NCBI GenBank assembly: GCA_020621865.1
Contig: JAHRYW010000001.1
Span: 329,577-393,576, forward strand
DNA from: Betaproteobacteria bacterium
GTDB lineage: Bacteria; Pseudomonadota; Gammaproteobacteria; Burkholderiales; Rhodocyclaceae
Reading direction: 5' to 3'
Length of the DNA: 64,000 bases
In this document: in pieces, positions 25,186 to 34,885 of the stretch
Layout: each line of letters begins with the position of its first letter
Numbering within the stretch: position 1 is the stretch's first letter
Made by a program: the position numbers and the translations under genes
The notes under the pieces: generated by a model
What the model was told of the DNA's origin: nothing
Databases searched by the model: none
The model's input: the letters and a program-made list of their open reading frames with translations, nothing else

Positions 25186-25188
25186 GGG

Positions 25189-25824
25189 TCAGGCGAGCAG
25201 TTTTCGCTGGCTCAGGTATTTCTCGAGGATTTCCAGCCGGGCCAGCGGGTCGTCGAGTTCGAGTAGCTTTTGCTTGGCCAGGTTCTGGATCGGCAGGACT
25301 TCGGTGATCCGGTAGCCGACCCATTCGGCTTCGTCGTAGCGGTGGGGTTCGGGCATGCGTTCGCTGCCGAGGTCGCCGACGATGCGGCGGAGCAGCGGGA
25401 GCAGGCGTTCGCGTTCGGGCGGCAGCGGTGTGGGGGCGGTTTCGGCCAGCAGTTCGACGGTGGCTTCAAGCAGGCCGCCAGCTCCGGGCTGGCTGTCGAG
25501 GATGCGAAAGCGCCGCCCGCCCTGGGCGGTGATCATCAGGATGCCGAGTTGTTCCATTTCCCAGTTGGCGATGCTGGCTAGCGTGCCGACCGGATGCGGC
25601 ACGGCACCGGCGCCGACTTCGCTGCCTTTTTCGATCAGGCAGATGCCGAACGGGGTTTGCGCCTTCATGCAGGCGGCAGCCATGTCGAGGTAGCGTTGTT
25701 CGAAAATCTTCAGCGGCAGCAGGCTGCCGGGAAAAAGTACGGTATTGAGCGGGAAGAGCGGGACACGCAGTGTCTCGACGGTGGTCCCGGCTGGCGAACG
25801 GACGAAGTCGAACCAGCCCATCAT
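25189..25824 (-). CDS. LON substrate-binding domain protein
   Basis: 211 residues corresponding to the N-terminal domain of Lon protease alone: [20 protein letters not shown] then [13 protein letters not shown], and IGTLASI-like [19 protein letters not shown]. No ATPase or protease domain follows. Stand-alone members are common in proteobacteria; their function is unclear. The start overlaps the ubiX stop by 4 nt, making it the last gene of an operon. Confidence 0.85.
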   Translation of the reverse strand: MMGWFDFVRSPAGTTVETLRVPLFPLNTVLFPGSLLPLKIFEQRYLDMAAACMKAQTPFGICLIEKGSEVGAGAVPHPVGTLASIANWEMEQLGILMITAQGGRRFRILDSQPGAGGLLEATVELLAETAPTPLPPERERLLPLLRRIVGDLGSERMPEPHRYDEAEWVGYRITEVLPIQNLAKQKLLELDDPLARLEILEKYLSQRKLLA

Positions 25825-26426
25825 TCGCCCCAGCGCTGCATCAGCGTATGTGGCACGCCAAGTTGGTCGAGGATGCGGGCGACGACGAAATCGACGATGT
25901 CGCCGACGCTTTGCGGGTGGTGGTAGAAACCGGGGCTGGGCGGCAGGATGACGGCGCCGGCGCGTGACAGGCGCAGCATGTTTTCGAGATGGATGGCCGA
26001 GAACGGCGTTTCACGGGGGACGAGCACCAGCTTGCGGCCTTCCTTGAGAACGACATCAGCGGCGCGTTCGATCAGCTTGTCGGCTAGGCCCTGGGCGATG
26101 GCGGCCAGGGTGCCCATCGTGCAGGGGCAGACGACCATGGCGTCGGGCGGGTTGGAGCCGGAGGCGACCGGGGCGAACCATTCCTCGCGGCCGAAAACGG
26201 CCAGCTTTTCCGGGTTGGCGGCGGGATATCGGGCGAGCAGGGCAGCTTTGGCCTCGCTGGGGCGTGACGGCAGTTCGAAAGCCATTTCCTGCTGGGCGAC
26301 GATCTGCGCCGCCTGCGAATACAGCAACTGCACACTGCAACCGGCGGCGAGCAGGCATTCGAGCAGACGCAGGCCGTAGGGCATGCCGGAGGCGCCGGTC
26401 AGCGCGAGGCAGATGGTTTTAGGCAT
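25821..26426 (-). CDS. ubiX: UbiX flavin prenyltransferase
   Basis: 201 residues. It joins a dimethylallyl group to FMN to make the prenylated flavin cofactor of the decarboxylase UbiD. Family signatures: [60 protein letters not shown] and [12 protein letters not shown]. Length is normal. It overlaps the genes on either side by a few bases in an operon with a Gx-transporter-type protein. Confidence 0.95.
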   Translation of the reverse strand: MPKTICLALTGASGMPYGLRLLECLLAAGCSVQLLYSQAAQIVAQQEMAFELPSRPSEAKAALLARYPAANPEKLAVFGREEWFAPVASGSNPPDAMVVCPCTMGTLAAIAQGLADKLIERAADVVLKEGRKLVLVPRETPFSAIHLENMLRLSRAGAVILPPSPGFYHHPQSVGDIVDFVVARILDQLGVPHTLMQRWGE

Positions 26427-26988
26427 GGGGAGTTTCCGAAAGCGCGGGTTCGCTCATCAGTTTAGCCGCGATCAGGCCGTTGATGGTGCCGAATACCAGC
26501 GCCGCGCCAGCGAACACCGGGGTGAGCAGAAAGACGCCGTCGTGCGGGATCAGCCAGGCGCGGGCGAGCAGCAGCTGGCCGCCGATGTGGGCGAAGGCGG
26601 CGAGGATGGACAGGCTGACCGGGCCAAACCAGCGCTTGGGCAGGTGGCGGGCGAGGCCGAGCGTCAGCAGGCTGAGCGTCGTGCCGGTCAGCGACAGGAA
26701 GAAGCCGGGGGCGAGGAAGAAGCCGAGCAGCAGGCTGCCGGCCAGCACGCGCAGGGCGCTGACCCAGACGGCAGTGCCCCAGCCATAGCGGGCCAGCACG
26801 ATCAGGGTGACGATGTTTGCCAGCCCCGGCTTGACACCGGGCAGCGGCGAGGGAATTGCCGCATCGACCAGCGACAGGCCGACCGCCGCGGTAGCCAGCC
26901 AGGCGACGCGGCGGTCTTCTTCGGTGACCGTGAGTTGCATCACCTCGGTGTCGGTGCCGGTGCCGTGTTCAGTAGCTGATCGAGTCAT
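26419..26988 (-). CDS. Gx transporter family membrane protein
   Basis: 189 residues with about five membrane helices. [20 protein letters not shown] and [16 protein letters not shown] are the signatures of the family once labelled heptaprenyl diphosphate synthase component I and now grouped with small-molecule transport components. The start at 26988 overlaps the preceding gene by 20 nt; an ATG at 26940 with GAGGTG before it is an alternative. The same gene is commonly paired with a NusG domain II protein, as here. Substrate unknown. Confidence 0.75.
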   Translation of the reverse strand: MTRSATEHGTGTDTEVMQLTVTEEDRRVAWLATAAVGLSLVDAAIPSPLPGVKPGLANIVTLIVLARYGWGTAVWVSALRVLAGSLLLGFFLAPGFFLSLTGTTLSLLTLGLARHLPKRWFGPVSLSILAAFAHIGGQLLLARAWLIPHDGVFLLTPVFAGAALVFGTINGLIAAKLMSEPALSETPHA

Positions 26989-27346
26989 AGACCCTGGTCC
27001 GTCCGGCGATCTGGAGGCTGACGCGGTTGGGCGCGCAGATGGCGATTTCGCCGGGGCGCATCAGCCAGCCTTGCTTGACACAATACTGGCGGGGGCTGGG
27101 GTCGGCGACGACACGGGCGCGGCCGGGTTCGACGGCGATCAGCGTGGTGCCGAGCGGGCCGGCGACTTCATATTGCTTGCGCGCCTTGAGGTCGACTTCA
27201 GCGAAGATGCGGCCTTCCTGGCGGATGATGGCACGCTCGGCCAGGCCGCCCTGCCAGAAGATCGGGAAGCTGGCGCCGACAGCCAGTGCGCTGGCCAGCA
27301 TGATCAGCCAGTCGCCGGGGCGGATCAGGGGGAGCCAGGACTTCAT
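26969..27346 (-). CDS. NusG domain II-containing exported protein
   Basis: 125 residues. One N-terminal membrane segment (WLIMLASALAVGASFPIFW) anchors a small beta-rich domain of the NusG II type, ending with CVKQGWLMRPGEIAICAPNR, the most conserved part of the family. It is usually found beside Gx transporter genes and flavin-transfer genes; the biochemical role is unknown. It precedes the Gx gene with overlap. Confidence 0.75.
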   Translation of the reverse strand: MKSWLPLIRPGDWLIMLASALAVGASFPIFWQGGLAERAIIRQEGRIFAEVDLKARKQYEVAGPLGTTLIAVEPGRARVVADPSPRQYCVKQGWLMRPGEIAICAPNRVSLQIAGRTRVYDSISY

Positions 27347-27483
27347 GGGCGAGCAACGCCGGTCCGGGTAATTTTAATTTTGGCCATTTTTTCGGGCCGA
27401 CCGCGCCCCGAAGGAAGTCCCCTTGGGGGATAGCATCACTGGGGTCGAGGCCGCCTGACCCCGACACAGGCGCCGGTTCATCG

Positions 27484-28335
27484 TCAGTTGCAGGCCAGCG
27501 TGCGGTGGCGGACGAGGACACGCACCCGGTCGCCGAAGGCGCGGGCCAGCCATTCGGCGATGTAGACCGAGCGGTGCTGGCCGCCGGTGCAGCCGATGGC
27601 CACCGTCAGGTAGTTGCGGTTGTCGCGGATGTAGCTGGGCAGCCAGGTGGCGACGAAGCGGTGGATGTCGTCGCGCATCTGGGCGACTTCACCGGCCGCT
27701 TCGAGAAAGTCGATGACCGGCTGGTCCTTGCCGGTCAGCGGGCGCAGGTCCGGGTCGTAGTGGGGGTTGGGCAGGCAGCGGACGTCGAAGACGAGGTCGG
27801 CGTCGAGCGGGATGCCGTGCTTGAAGCCAAAGGACTCGAACATCAGCGTCAGGCCCCGGTCGGGTTTGGCCTCGATGAACTGTTGGACCCATTCGCGCAG
27901 GCTGCTGGCCTTCATGCCGCTGGTGTCGATGCGGTGACCGAGGACGGAGAGCGGTTCGAGCAAGGCCTGTTCGGCGCGGATTGCCTCAAGCAGCGTCTGG
28001 TCGGCGGTGGCCAGCGGGTGGCGGCGGCGCGATTCGGAATAGCGCTTGAGTAGCGTTTCCTCGTGCGAAAAAAGGAACAGGAAGGTGACGTCGATGCCGA
28101 CGGATTTCAACCTCTCGATCTTGCTCGGCAGCAGGTCGATGCCATGGCCGGAGCGGGAGTCGATGGCGACGGCGACCTTCTTCACGTTCTCGTCGCGCAG
28201 CATGCGGACGAGCACGGTCAGCATGACGACCGGCAGGTTGTCCACGCAGTAGTAGCCGGAGTCTTCCAGCAGGTTCAGGGCGACGGACTTGCCGGAGCCG
28301 GAGAGGCCGCTGATCAGCACGAGTTTCATGGGCAT
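27484..28335 (-). CDS. rapZ: RNase adapter RapZ (YvcJ family)
   Basis: 283 residues, normal length. Walker A ISGLSGSGKSVALNLLED, the DNLP motif in YYCVDNLPV, and the conserved C-terminal domain CTGGQHRSVYIAEWLARAF are present. In E. coli RapZ guides RNase E to the small RNA GlmZ to control amino-sugar synthesis; the small RNA here was not looked for outside the window. An internal ATG at 28329 is an alternative start. Divergent from the M20 hydrolase gene. Confidence 0.95.
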   Translation of the reverse strand: MPMKLVLISGLSGSGKSVALNLLEDSGYYCVDNLPVVMLTVLVRMLRDENVKKVAVAIDSRSGHGIDLLPSKIERLKSVGIDVTFLFLFSHEETLLKRYSESRRRHPLATADQTLLEAIRAEQALLEPLSVLGHRIDTSGMKASSLREWVQQFIEAKPDRGLTLMFESFGFKHGIPLDADLVFDVRCLPNPHYDPDLRPLTGKDQPVIDFLEAAGEVAQMRDDIHRFVATWLPSYIRDNRNYLTVAIGCTGGQHRSVYIAEWLARAFGDRVRVLVRHRTLACN

Positions 28336-28399
28336 GCAGCATAATCAAGCCTGCGTCCGGTATCAACCGCGGCATAATAGAAATAAACAGGAGATAACC

Positions 28400-29572
28400 A
28401 TGCCCCCCCAATTTCCCCTGCTCGAATTGCCCTTTCTGGCCGACCTGACCGCGTTGCGCCGCGACATCCATGCCCATCCGGAACTGGCCTTCAACGAGAA
28501 CCGCACCGCCGACATCGTTGCCCGCGAACTGGAACGCTACGGCCTGGAAGTGCATCGCGGCCTGGCCAAAACCGGTGTTGTCGGGGTGCTACGCGCCGGC
28601 ACTTCGCAGCGCATGATCGGCCTGCGCGCCGACATGGATGCGTTGCCGCTCTGCGAACTGAACGAATTTCCGCACCACTCCAAGCACCACGGCAAGATGC
28701 ACGCCTGCGGCCACGACGGCCATACCGCGACCCTGCTCGGTGCAGCCCGCTACCTGGCCGAACAGCCGGATTTCGACGGTATCGCCGTGTTCATCTTCCA
28801 GCCGGCCGAGGAATCGGAAGGCGGCGCCGCGGTGATGATCGAGGACGGCCTGTTCGAAAAATTCCCGGTCGAGGCGGTATTCGGCCTGCACAACTGGCCG
28901 GGCATTCCGGTCGGCGAGATGATGGTGATGCCCGGCCCCGTCATGGCCGGCACCTGTGCCTTCGAGATCACCGTGCGCGGCCACGGCTGCCACGCGGCGA
29001 TGCCGCATCAGGGCGTCGATTCCATCGTCGCCGGGGCGCAGTTGGTGCAGGCGCTGCAGACCGTCGTCGCGCGCACGTTGCACCCCTGCGAGTCGGCGGT
29101 GGTCAGCGTCACCCAGTTTCATGGCGGCGAGGCGTGGAACATCATTCCGGAAGAGGTCGTGCTGCGCGGCACCATCCGCAGCTTCAAGCCAGAGGTGCAG
29201 CAGACCGTCGAACTGGCCATCGAGCGCCTGTGCGGCGGTATCGCGGCGGCCAATGGGGCGCAGATCGGCGTCAGGTTCGACCATCGCTACCCGCCAACCG
29301 TCAATAGCGTGGCTGAGGCGAAGTTCTGCCAGCAGGTTGCGGCGGAGGTGTTCGGCAGTGAGCGAGTGCTTACTGACATCCTTCCGTCAATGGGCGCCGA
29401 GGATTTTGCCTACATGTTGAATGAGAAGCCGGGCTGTTACGTCTGGCTGGGCAACGGTCCGGGCACTGGCGGCTGTACGCTGCACAACCCGCACTACGAT
29501 TTCAACGACGAGCTGCTGACCCTGGGCGCCAGCTACTGGGTGCATCTGGTTCGCCGCTGGCTGCCGAAATAA
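28400..29572 (+). CDS. M20 family amidohydrolase (hippurate hydrolase-like)
   Basis: 390 residues. Metallopeptidase family M20D motifs: RRDIHAHPELAFNENRTADI, HACGHDGHTATLLGA with the metal-binding Cys and His, QPAEESEGGA, and the C-terminal MGAEDFAYML with the last metal ligand region. Members remove acyl groups from N-acyl amino acids such as hippurate or indole-3-acetyl amino acids; the exact substrate is not predictable. AGGAG sits 7 nt before the ATG at 28400, so I prefer this to the longer frame upstream. Confidence 0.9.
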   Translation: MPPQFPLLELPFLADLTALRRDIHAHPELAFNENRTADIVARELERYGLEVHRGLAKTGVVGVLRAGTSQRMIGLRADMDALPLCELNEFPHHSKHHGKMHACGHDGHTATLLGAARYLAEQPDFDGIAVFIFQPAEESEGGAAVMIEDGLFEKFPVEAVFGLHNWPGIPVGEMMVMPGPVMAGTCAFEITVRGHGCHAAMPHQGVDSIVAGAQLVQALQTVVARTLHPCESAVVSVTQFHGGEAWNIIPEEVVLRGTIRSFKPEVQQTVELAIERLCGGIAAANGAQIGVRFDHRYPPTVNSVAEAKFCQQVAAEVFGSERVLTDILPSMGAEDFAYMLNEKPGCYVWLGNGPGTGGCTLHNPHYDFNDELLTLGASYWVHLVRRWLPK

Positions 29573-30487
29573 TCAGCCGGCGACGATCATCCCGTCGTCC
29601 AGGCGCAGCGCGCCGACCAGCAGCAGTTCGCGTTCGACGCCGGAAATCAGCCGCTCATCGGAGAAGCTGAGAAAGCGCGCATTGACGTCGACAGCAAAAG
29701 GCAGCCCGAGAACGAAGGCGGGAAAATCGGCCCGGGCGATCCGGCGCCTTTCCAGCATGGCGAACGAGACGATGACCTTGATCGCATGCCAGGCCAGTTG
29801 TTCGATGTTGTCGCGGAATTGCCGGACCCGCCGGAAGGCGCGTTCGAAGGCGGCATCGACCTCGCCGAATGGCCGGCCGTGGCCGGGGATGACCGTGTCG
29901 ATGGCCAGCCGGGACAGCATCTCCAGCGTCGCCTGCGTGCTGGCCAGGCCGTCGGCTTCGCCGAGCAGTTCCGGGAAGATGACGCCGAAGCCGTTTTCCC
30001 AGAAGGCGTCGCCGGAAATCAGCAGGCGCTCGTCCGGGCTGTAGTAGGCCAGCGCCTCCATGTCGTGGCCGGGAACCGCCAGCGCCTGCCAGACCAGGCC
30101 GCCCATTTCGATCTCGCTACCGGCGGCAATCAGTCCGTCGTGCTGGAAACGGGCGCTTTGCTGGCCGAGCGGCGAGAGCAGCAGCGCGTCCTCGTCCCAC
30201 TCGGCAATAGCGGCGTGTAACCCGGTTGGCACGTCGATCCGGCATCCGAAAGCCGCTTTCAAGGCGGCGTTGCCGCCAATGTGGTCGGAATGCGAGTGAG
30301 TATTTACTAGTCGCGTCAGATTTTTGCCATCGAGTGCGTGGCGGACCAGTTCGACGGTCTGTTCGGCGTGGGTGACGTAGCCGCTGTCGACCAGTGTTGC
30401 CTGGTCGCCGTTGAAGCACAGGATGTTGTTGGCCGACAGCCAGCCGCGCTCGAGGACATGCAACGAGGCCGGCAGGCGGGCGCTCAT
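29573..30487 (-). CDS. Metallo-beta-lactamase fold hydrolase
   Basis: 304 residues. THSHSDHIGG is the HxHxDH zinc motif, followed by VPGHDME, LLISGDAFWENG and VIPGHGRPFG with the remaining ligands. C-terminal helices (LAWHAIKVIVSFAMLERRRI) resemble those of glyoxalase II-like and SoxH-like hydrolases. The start at 30487 overlaps the stop of a 59-codon Cys-rich gene (ATGA), which argues against the longer open frame upstream. Confidence 0.82.
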   Translation of the reverse strand: MSARLPASLHVLERGWLSANNILCFNGDQATLVDSGYVTHAEQTVELVRHALDGKNLTRLVNTHSHSDHIGGNAALKAAFGCRIDVPTGLHAAIAEWDEDALLLSPLGQQSARFQHDGLIAAGSEIEMGGLVWQALAVPGHDMEALAYYSPDERLLISGDAFWENGFGVIFPELLGEADGLASTQATLEMLSRLAIDTVIPGHGRPFGEVDAAFERAFRRVRQFRDNIEQLAWHAIKVIVSFAMLERRRIARADFPAFVLGLPFAVDVNARFLSFSDERLISGVERELLLVGALRLDDGMIVAG

Positions 30488-30663
30488 TCCGGTGCGTCCG
30501 CGTCGGCCTGAGCGGTTGCCGTATCGACTTGCGGGCTGACCGCTTCGGCGACGATGCCCGGTTCGCCGAGCGGTGGCCGGCCGCAGCCTAGGCAGTAGCC
30601 GGAATCGGGATCGGCCATGCAGACGCCGACGCAGAGATATTGGTCTTCTTGCTGGTTTTCCAT
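30484..30663 (-). CDS. 59-residue Cys-rich protein, DUF1289-like
   Basis: The minus strand encodes MENQQEDQYLCVGVCMADPD then SGYCLGCGRPPLGEP and an Ala/Asp-rich tail. The C-x3-C ... C-x2-C spacing copies that of the DUF1289 protein directly upstream (CINICQMD...CRGC) in shortened form. It starts 6 nt after that gene and overlaps the metallo-beta-lactamase gene by 4 nt (ATGA), good support for its being real. It may bind zinc or iron; function unknown. Confidence 0.7.
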   Translation of the reverse strand: MENQQEDQYLCVGVCMADPDSGYCLGCGRPPLGEPGIVAEAVSPQVDTATAQADADAPE

Positions 30664-30669
30664 GGTTTG

Positions 30670-30873
30670 TTACCGGTCGCAGTCGCCGCGCAGCTCGCCT
30701 TCCCACGGATCGTGGTCGCAGCGGCGCCGGGCGGCGGCGTTAATGATGGTGACGCGCTCGGCGTCGTCGATCCGCGTCCACCGGACGATTTCGTCGAGCG
30801 TGCGGAAGCAGCCGCGGCACAGGCCGCTGGCGGAATCCATCTGGCAGATATTGATGCAGGGTGAGGCGATCAT
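30670..30873 (-). CDS. DUF1289 domain protein
   Basis: 67 residues: MIASPCINICQMDSASGLCR then GCFRTLDEIVRWTRIDD, the complete DUF1289 pattern (SPCxxxCxxD, GxCxGCxRTxxEI). These small Cys-rich proteins are widespread in proteobacteria; metal binding is likely from the four Cys, biological role unknown. It sits directly after the hypothetical gene that ends at 30874. Confidence 0.85.
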   Translation of the reverse strand: MIASPCINICQMDSASGLCRGCFRTLDEIVRWTRIDDAERVTIINAAARRRCDHDPWEGELRGDCDR

Positions 30874-31863
30874 TTAGATAAGCATGAAGCGGTGTTGCTG
30901 GTCGCGGACCATTTCGACGGCCTCGATGGCTTCGTCGCGGCTGATCCGGGCCAGCATGGCGAGGTGTAGACGCCGGTCGCGGGCGGTCAGTTCGGGGAAA
31001 TTGAGCGTCTGGGCGTCGAGTTCGTGATCGGCTTGCTCGCGGACGACGCCGAGGCGGTCGACAGTGATGCTGACCGGCGTCAGGTGCAAGGCCGGTTCCG
31101 GTGCTTGCAGGTAGTCGGCCAGCGCCCCGAGCAGATGTTCCGGCTGCAGCGATTCGGCGCTATGCCGCAGGCGGTTCGACAGTTCGGCAAGGTGGCGAGT
31201 GCTTACTTCATATTCCCGGCCACCACTGCTGCCGCGCAACACGGTCAGGTGGGCGCGCTCGACCGAAAGATCGGCGCGCAGGCCTTCGCGTTCGTGGCGC
31301 AGGGCCTCGACGTGGGTGCGGAAGGTGTGGAGCAGGCTTTCCAGTGCCTTGCAGCGCAGGCCGTGCCGGGTTGCGTCGAGTTGGCAGTTCGGTTCGATCA
31401 GCGTTTGCCCGGAAAAATAAAGCACCAGCTGCGGCACGTCGTTGCGGATCAGGTCGCCCTGGCGGGCCATGCCGAGCTGCTTTTTCTGCTGCCGGCGGGC
31501 GGCGAACATGGCGTAAAAATAGTCGCTGTCCCAGCTGCAGGGTTCGGTCAGGTAGTCGCGCACAGCCTGGCTGCGGCCGAGCATCTGGTCGATGTCGTCG
31601 GCGGTGGCGAACAGCGCGTGGACCAGCGGGTCGTTGGCGAAAGCCTGGCGGTTGATGTCGACCGGGCCGGGCAGGGCGGCAACGAGGCCGTCGCAATAGC
31701 CGAGGGCATGCTGCAGCGGGCCGGCGAGTTGCCGCTCGAAGCCGGGGGCCAGCTTGAGCAGCGGGTCGACCAGCTCGGCGACGCGCGCCAGTGCCTGGTG
31801 CAGCGCCGGGTCGGGTGGTGGCGCCGGTTTCAGGAAATCGGCGACGGTGGAGAAAAGGCTCAC
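30874..31863 (-). CDS. Conserved-looking hypothetical protein
   Basis: 329 residues from a GTG start that overlaps the stop of the HMG-CoA lyase gene (GTGA). No family recognised. It is largely helical, with a likely coiled coil around 185-220 ([20 protein letters not shown]), no membrane segment or signal peptide, and a C-terminal helical stretch ERAHLTVL to [15 protein letters not shown]. Codon use and third-position GC match the neighbouring core genes, which supports its being genuine. Confidence 0.7.
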   Translation of the reverse strand: MSLFSTVADFLKPAPPPDPALHQALARVAELVDPLLKLAPGFERQLAGPLQHALGYCDGLVAALPGPVDINRQAFANDPLVHALFATADDIDQMLGRSQAVRDYLTEPCSWDSDYFYAMFAARRQQKKQLGMARQGDLIRNDVPQLVLYFSGQTLIEPNCQLDATRHGLRCKALESLLHTFRTHVEALRHEREGLRADLSVERAHLTVLRGSSGGREYEVSTRHLAELSNRLRHSAESLQPEHLLGALADYLQAPEPALHLTPVSITVDRLGVVREQADHELDAQTLNFPELTARDRRLHLAMLARISRDEAIEAVEMVRDQQHRFMLI

Positions 31864-32764
31864 CCGGCCGTCCTGGCGCAGAGTGCACGGCCGGCCTTGG
31901 CGCCGTTCGGGCGGTTCAGGGCGCCGGAAATCCAGTCTCCAACCGCGGCCAGTCTGGCTAGGTCGATGCCGGTTTCAATGCCCAGGCCGTCGAGCAGATA
32001 GACCACGTCCTCGGTTGCCACGTTGCCGGAGGCGCCGCTGGCGTAGGGGCAGCCACCCAGCCCGGCGACCGAGCTGTCGAAAACGGCCAGCCCCATTTGC
32101 AGCGAGGCGTGGATGTTGGCGATGGCCATGCCGTAGGTGTCGTGGTAGTGGCCAGCCAGCTTGCCGAGCGGCACGCCGGCGGCGCAGGCTTCAAGCAGGC
32201 GGCTGACGCTGGCCGGGGTGCCGACGCCGATGGTGTCGCCGAGGGAGACTTCGTAGCAGCCCATGTCGAACAAGGTTTTGGCGACGGCGGCGACCGCTTG
32301 CGGCGCGATGGCGCCTTCGTAGGGGCAGCCGACGACACAGGAAACATAGCCGCGGACCGGGATTTCCAGCGCGCTGGCGGCGGAAAGGATGGGTTCGAAG
32401 CGTTTCAGGCTCTCGGCAATCGAGCAATTGATGTTTTTGCGCGAAAAACTCTCCGAGGCGGCGGCAAAAATGGCGACTTCCGTTGCGCCAGCCTCGATGG
32501 CGGCGTCGAAACCCTGCAAATTTGGGGTCAAGGCGGCATAAGTCGCGCCAATTTTCCGCCGGATGCCACGCAGCACGGCGGCGGCATCGGCCATCTGCGG
32601 CACCCACTTGGCCGAGACGAAGGCGGTCGCCTCGATGGCGCGCAGGCCGGCGTCGGTCAGGCGCTCGATCAGTTCGATCTTGGTCGTCGTCGGGACGACT
32701 TCCTTTTCGTTCTGCAGCCCGTCGCGTGGGCCGACTTCGACGATCCTGACGTGTGTGGGCAGAG

Positions 32765-32768
<4 letters not shown>
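31860..32768 (-). CDS. mvaB: Hydroxymethylglutaryl-CoA lyase
   Basis: 302 residues. It cleaves HMG-CoA to acetoacetate and acetyl-CoA in leucine breakdown. The family signatures are [11 protein letters not shown] with the catalytic Arg-Asp, [12 protein letters not shown], the metal-binding HYHDTYG and [20 protein letters not shown] with the active-site Cys. I place the start at [13 protein letters not shown]; the frame is open 8 codons further up. The gene overlaps its neighbours on both sides. Confidence 0.93.
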
Positions 32769-33364
<596 letters not shown>

Positions 33365-33366
33365 GC

Positions 33367-33972
33367 TCAGAAACCCCCGGTCGCCAGCCAGCGTTCGATC
33401 TGCGGCAGGCGGTCGGCGCCGAAGAAGGTTTCGCCGTCGATGATCACGGTCGGCGAGCCGAAAACGCCGCGGGCCATCGCCTGGTCGACCTCATCCTTGA
33501 GCCGGGCCTTGATTTCCGGGCTCTGCAGTGCGGGTTCGAGAATGCTACGGTCGATGGCATTTTTTGCCGAAATTTCAAAAATCGTTTCCGGGTCGGAAAT
33601 GTCGCGATCCTCGACGAACAGGGCGCGGTAAACAGCGTGGGCAAATTGCCGGGCCAGCGCGCAGTCCTGGCCATGCAGCCAGTAATAGGCGCGGGCGGCG
33701 ACCTGGGTCGGCAGCGGGAAGCGGCTCGGCTGCTTGAACGGGACGCCGAGAAAGCGTGCCGAGCGGGCGAAATCGCCGACGTAGTAGGCGGCCTTGGCCG
33801 GATGTTGGAGGGTTAGCGGCGCGCTGCCGGTGGTCTTGAAAATGACGCCGAGCAGGATCGGATGCCAGCGGACCTTCCGGCCGTGCTGGGCGGCCAGGGC
33901 GTCGATCTTCTCGCTGACCAGATAGCCGTAAGGGCTGGAGAAATCGAAATAGAAATCGATCGGTTCGGCCAT
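33367..33972 (-). CDS. 2-hydroxychromene-2-carboxylate isomerase family protein
   Basis: 201 residues of the DsbA/GST-kappa thioredoxin-fold family: DFYFDFSSPYGYLVSEKIDAL at the N-terminus with Ser in place of redox Cys, and GVFGSPTVIIDGETFFGADR at the C-terminus. Members isomerise hydroxychromene carboxylates in naphthalene breakdown or act in other glutathione-dependent reactions; no aromatic pathway genes are adjacent, so the substrate is open. Two nt separate it from the LOG gene. Confidence 0.85.
   Translation of the reverse strand: MAEPIDFYFDFSSPYGYLVSEKIDALAAQHGRKVRWHPILLGVIFKTTGSAPLTLQHPAKAAYYVGDFARSARFLGVPFKQPSRFPLPTQVAARAYYWLHGQDCALARQFAHAVYRALFVEDRDISDPETIFEISAKNAIDRSILEPALQSPEIKARLKDEVDQAMARGVFGSPTVIIDGETFFGADRLPQIERWLATGGF
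33541..33552 (-). repeat. Dispersed GACCGTAGCATT repeat, copy 2
   Basis: The minus strand carries the complete 12-base core, preceded by AAATTTCGGCAAAAAATGCC. It lies inside the isomerase gene, in the coding frame. Confidence 0.5.
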
Positions 33973-33983
33973 GCCGGGTCTCC

Positions 33984-34880
33984 TCAGGTAGTTCGGCGGG
34001 TCGTCATCCAGACGCCGCCGATGACGAGCATACCGCCGAACAGCACCGGCAGGCCAAGTCGTTCGTCAAGGAGCAGCGCCGACTGCAGTACGGCGAAGAC
34101 CGGCACCAGGTTGATGAACACCGAGGCATGGCCGGCGCCGAGCCGATGCACGGCCTCGGTGAACCAGGTATAGGCGATGGCGGTGCCGAACAGGGCAAGG
34201 AACAGCATGCTCGCCCAGACGCGCCAGGACCAGGCCAGCGGATCGATGTCGCCCTGGACCAGCGCCGCCAGGCCGAGCAGCAGGGCGCCGGCCAGGCTGG
34301 CGTAGAGCGTCGTGGCCAGCGGCGAGAGCAGTTCGGTCGCCCGGCGGCCAATGAAGGTGTAGGCCGTCCAGGTCAGCACGCAGCCGACGATCAGCCATTC
34401 GCCGATACCGATCGTGCCGCGCAGCAAGGCCAGCGGGTCGCCGTTGCCGAGCACGGTCAGGCAGCCGGCCAGCGCGACGGCGCTGCCGAGGGCCTTGCGC
34501 GGGGTCATCGCTTCCTGGCCGAGCAGCCAGGCGGTCAGCACGACGACGACCGGGTTGAGCGCGACGACCAGCGCCGCCCGCCCGGCCGGCAGGTGCTGCA
34601 GGCCGAAGAAGAAGCACAGGCCGTAGAGGAAGATGCCGAAGAAGCCCAGTCCCCAGATCGTGCCCCAGGCCCGTTTGCCCTGCGGCAGCGGAATGCGTCC
34701 GCTGCCCAGGCGGGCGACGGCGGCCAGTACCAGCGCGGCGATCAGGAAGCGGATCGCGGCGACGGCCAGCGGCGCGGACAGTTCACGGGCGACGATGCGC
34801 CCGGCGATCCAGGTGCCGCCCCACATGAACATGGCGCTGACCAGTTTGGCGTAGGTCAGCGACCTTGGGGCGGGACTCAC
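33984..34880 (-). CDS. EamA/DMT-family transporter
   Basis: 298 residues with ten predicted membrane helices in two EamA repeats (MFMWGGTWIAGRIVARELSA in the first, IGEWLIVGCVLTWTAYTFIG in the second). The GTG at 34880 gives the protein the usual family length; the frame is open into the preceding gene but the extra 59 residues are Arg/Pro-rich shadow sequence. Such permeases export amino acids or other metabolites; substrate unknown. Confidence 0.85.
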   Translation of the reverse strand: MSPAPRSLTYAKLVSAMFMWGGTWIAGRIVARELSAPLAVAAIRFLIAALVLAAVARLGSGRIPLPQGKRAWGTIWGLGFFGIFLYGLCFFFGLQHLPAGRAALVVALNPVVVVLTAWLLGQEAMTPRKALGSAVALAGCLTVLGNGDPLALLRGTIGIGEWLIVGCVLTWTAYTFIGRRATELLSPLATTLYASLAGALLLGLAALVQGDIDPLAWSWRVWASMLFLALFGTAIAYTWFTEAVHRLGAGHASVFINLVPVFAVLQSALLLDERLGLPVLFGGMLVIGGVWMTTRRTT

Positions 34881-34885
34881 GAGGC

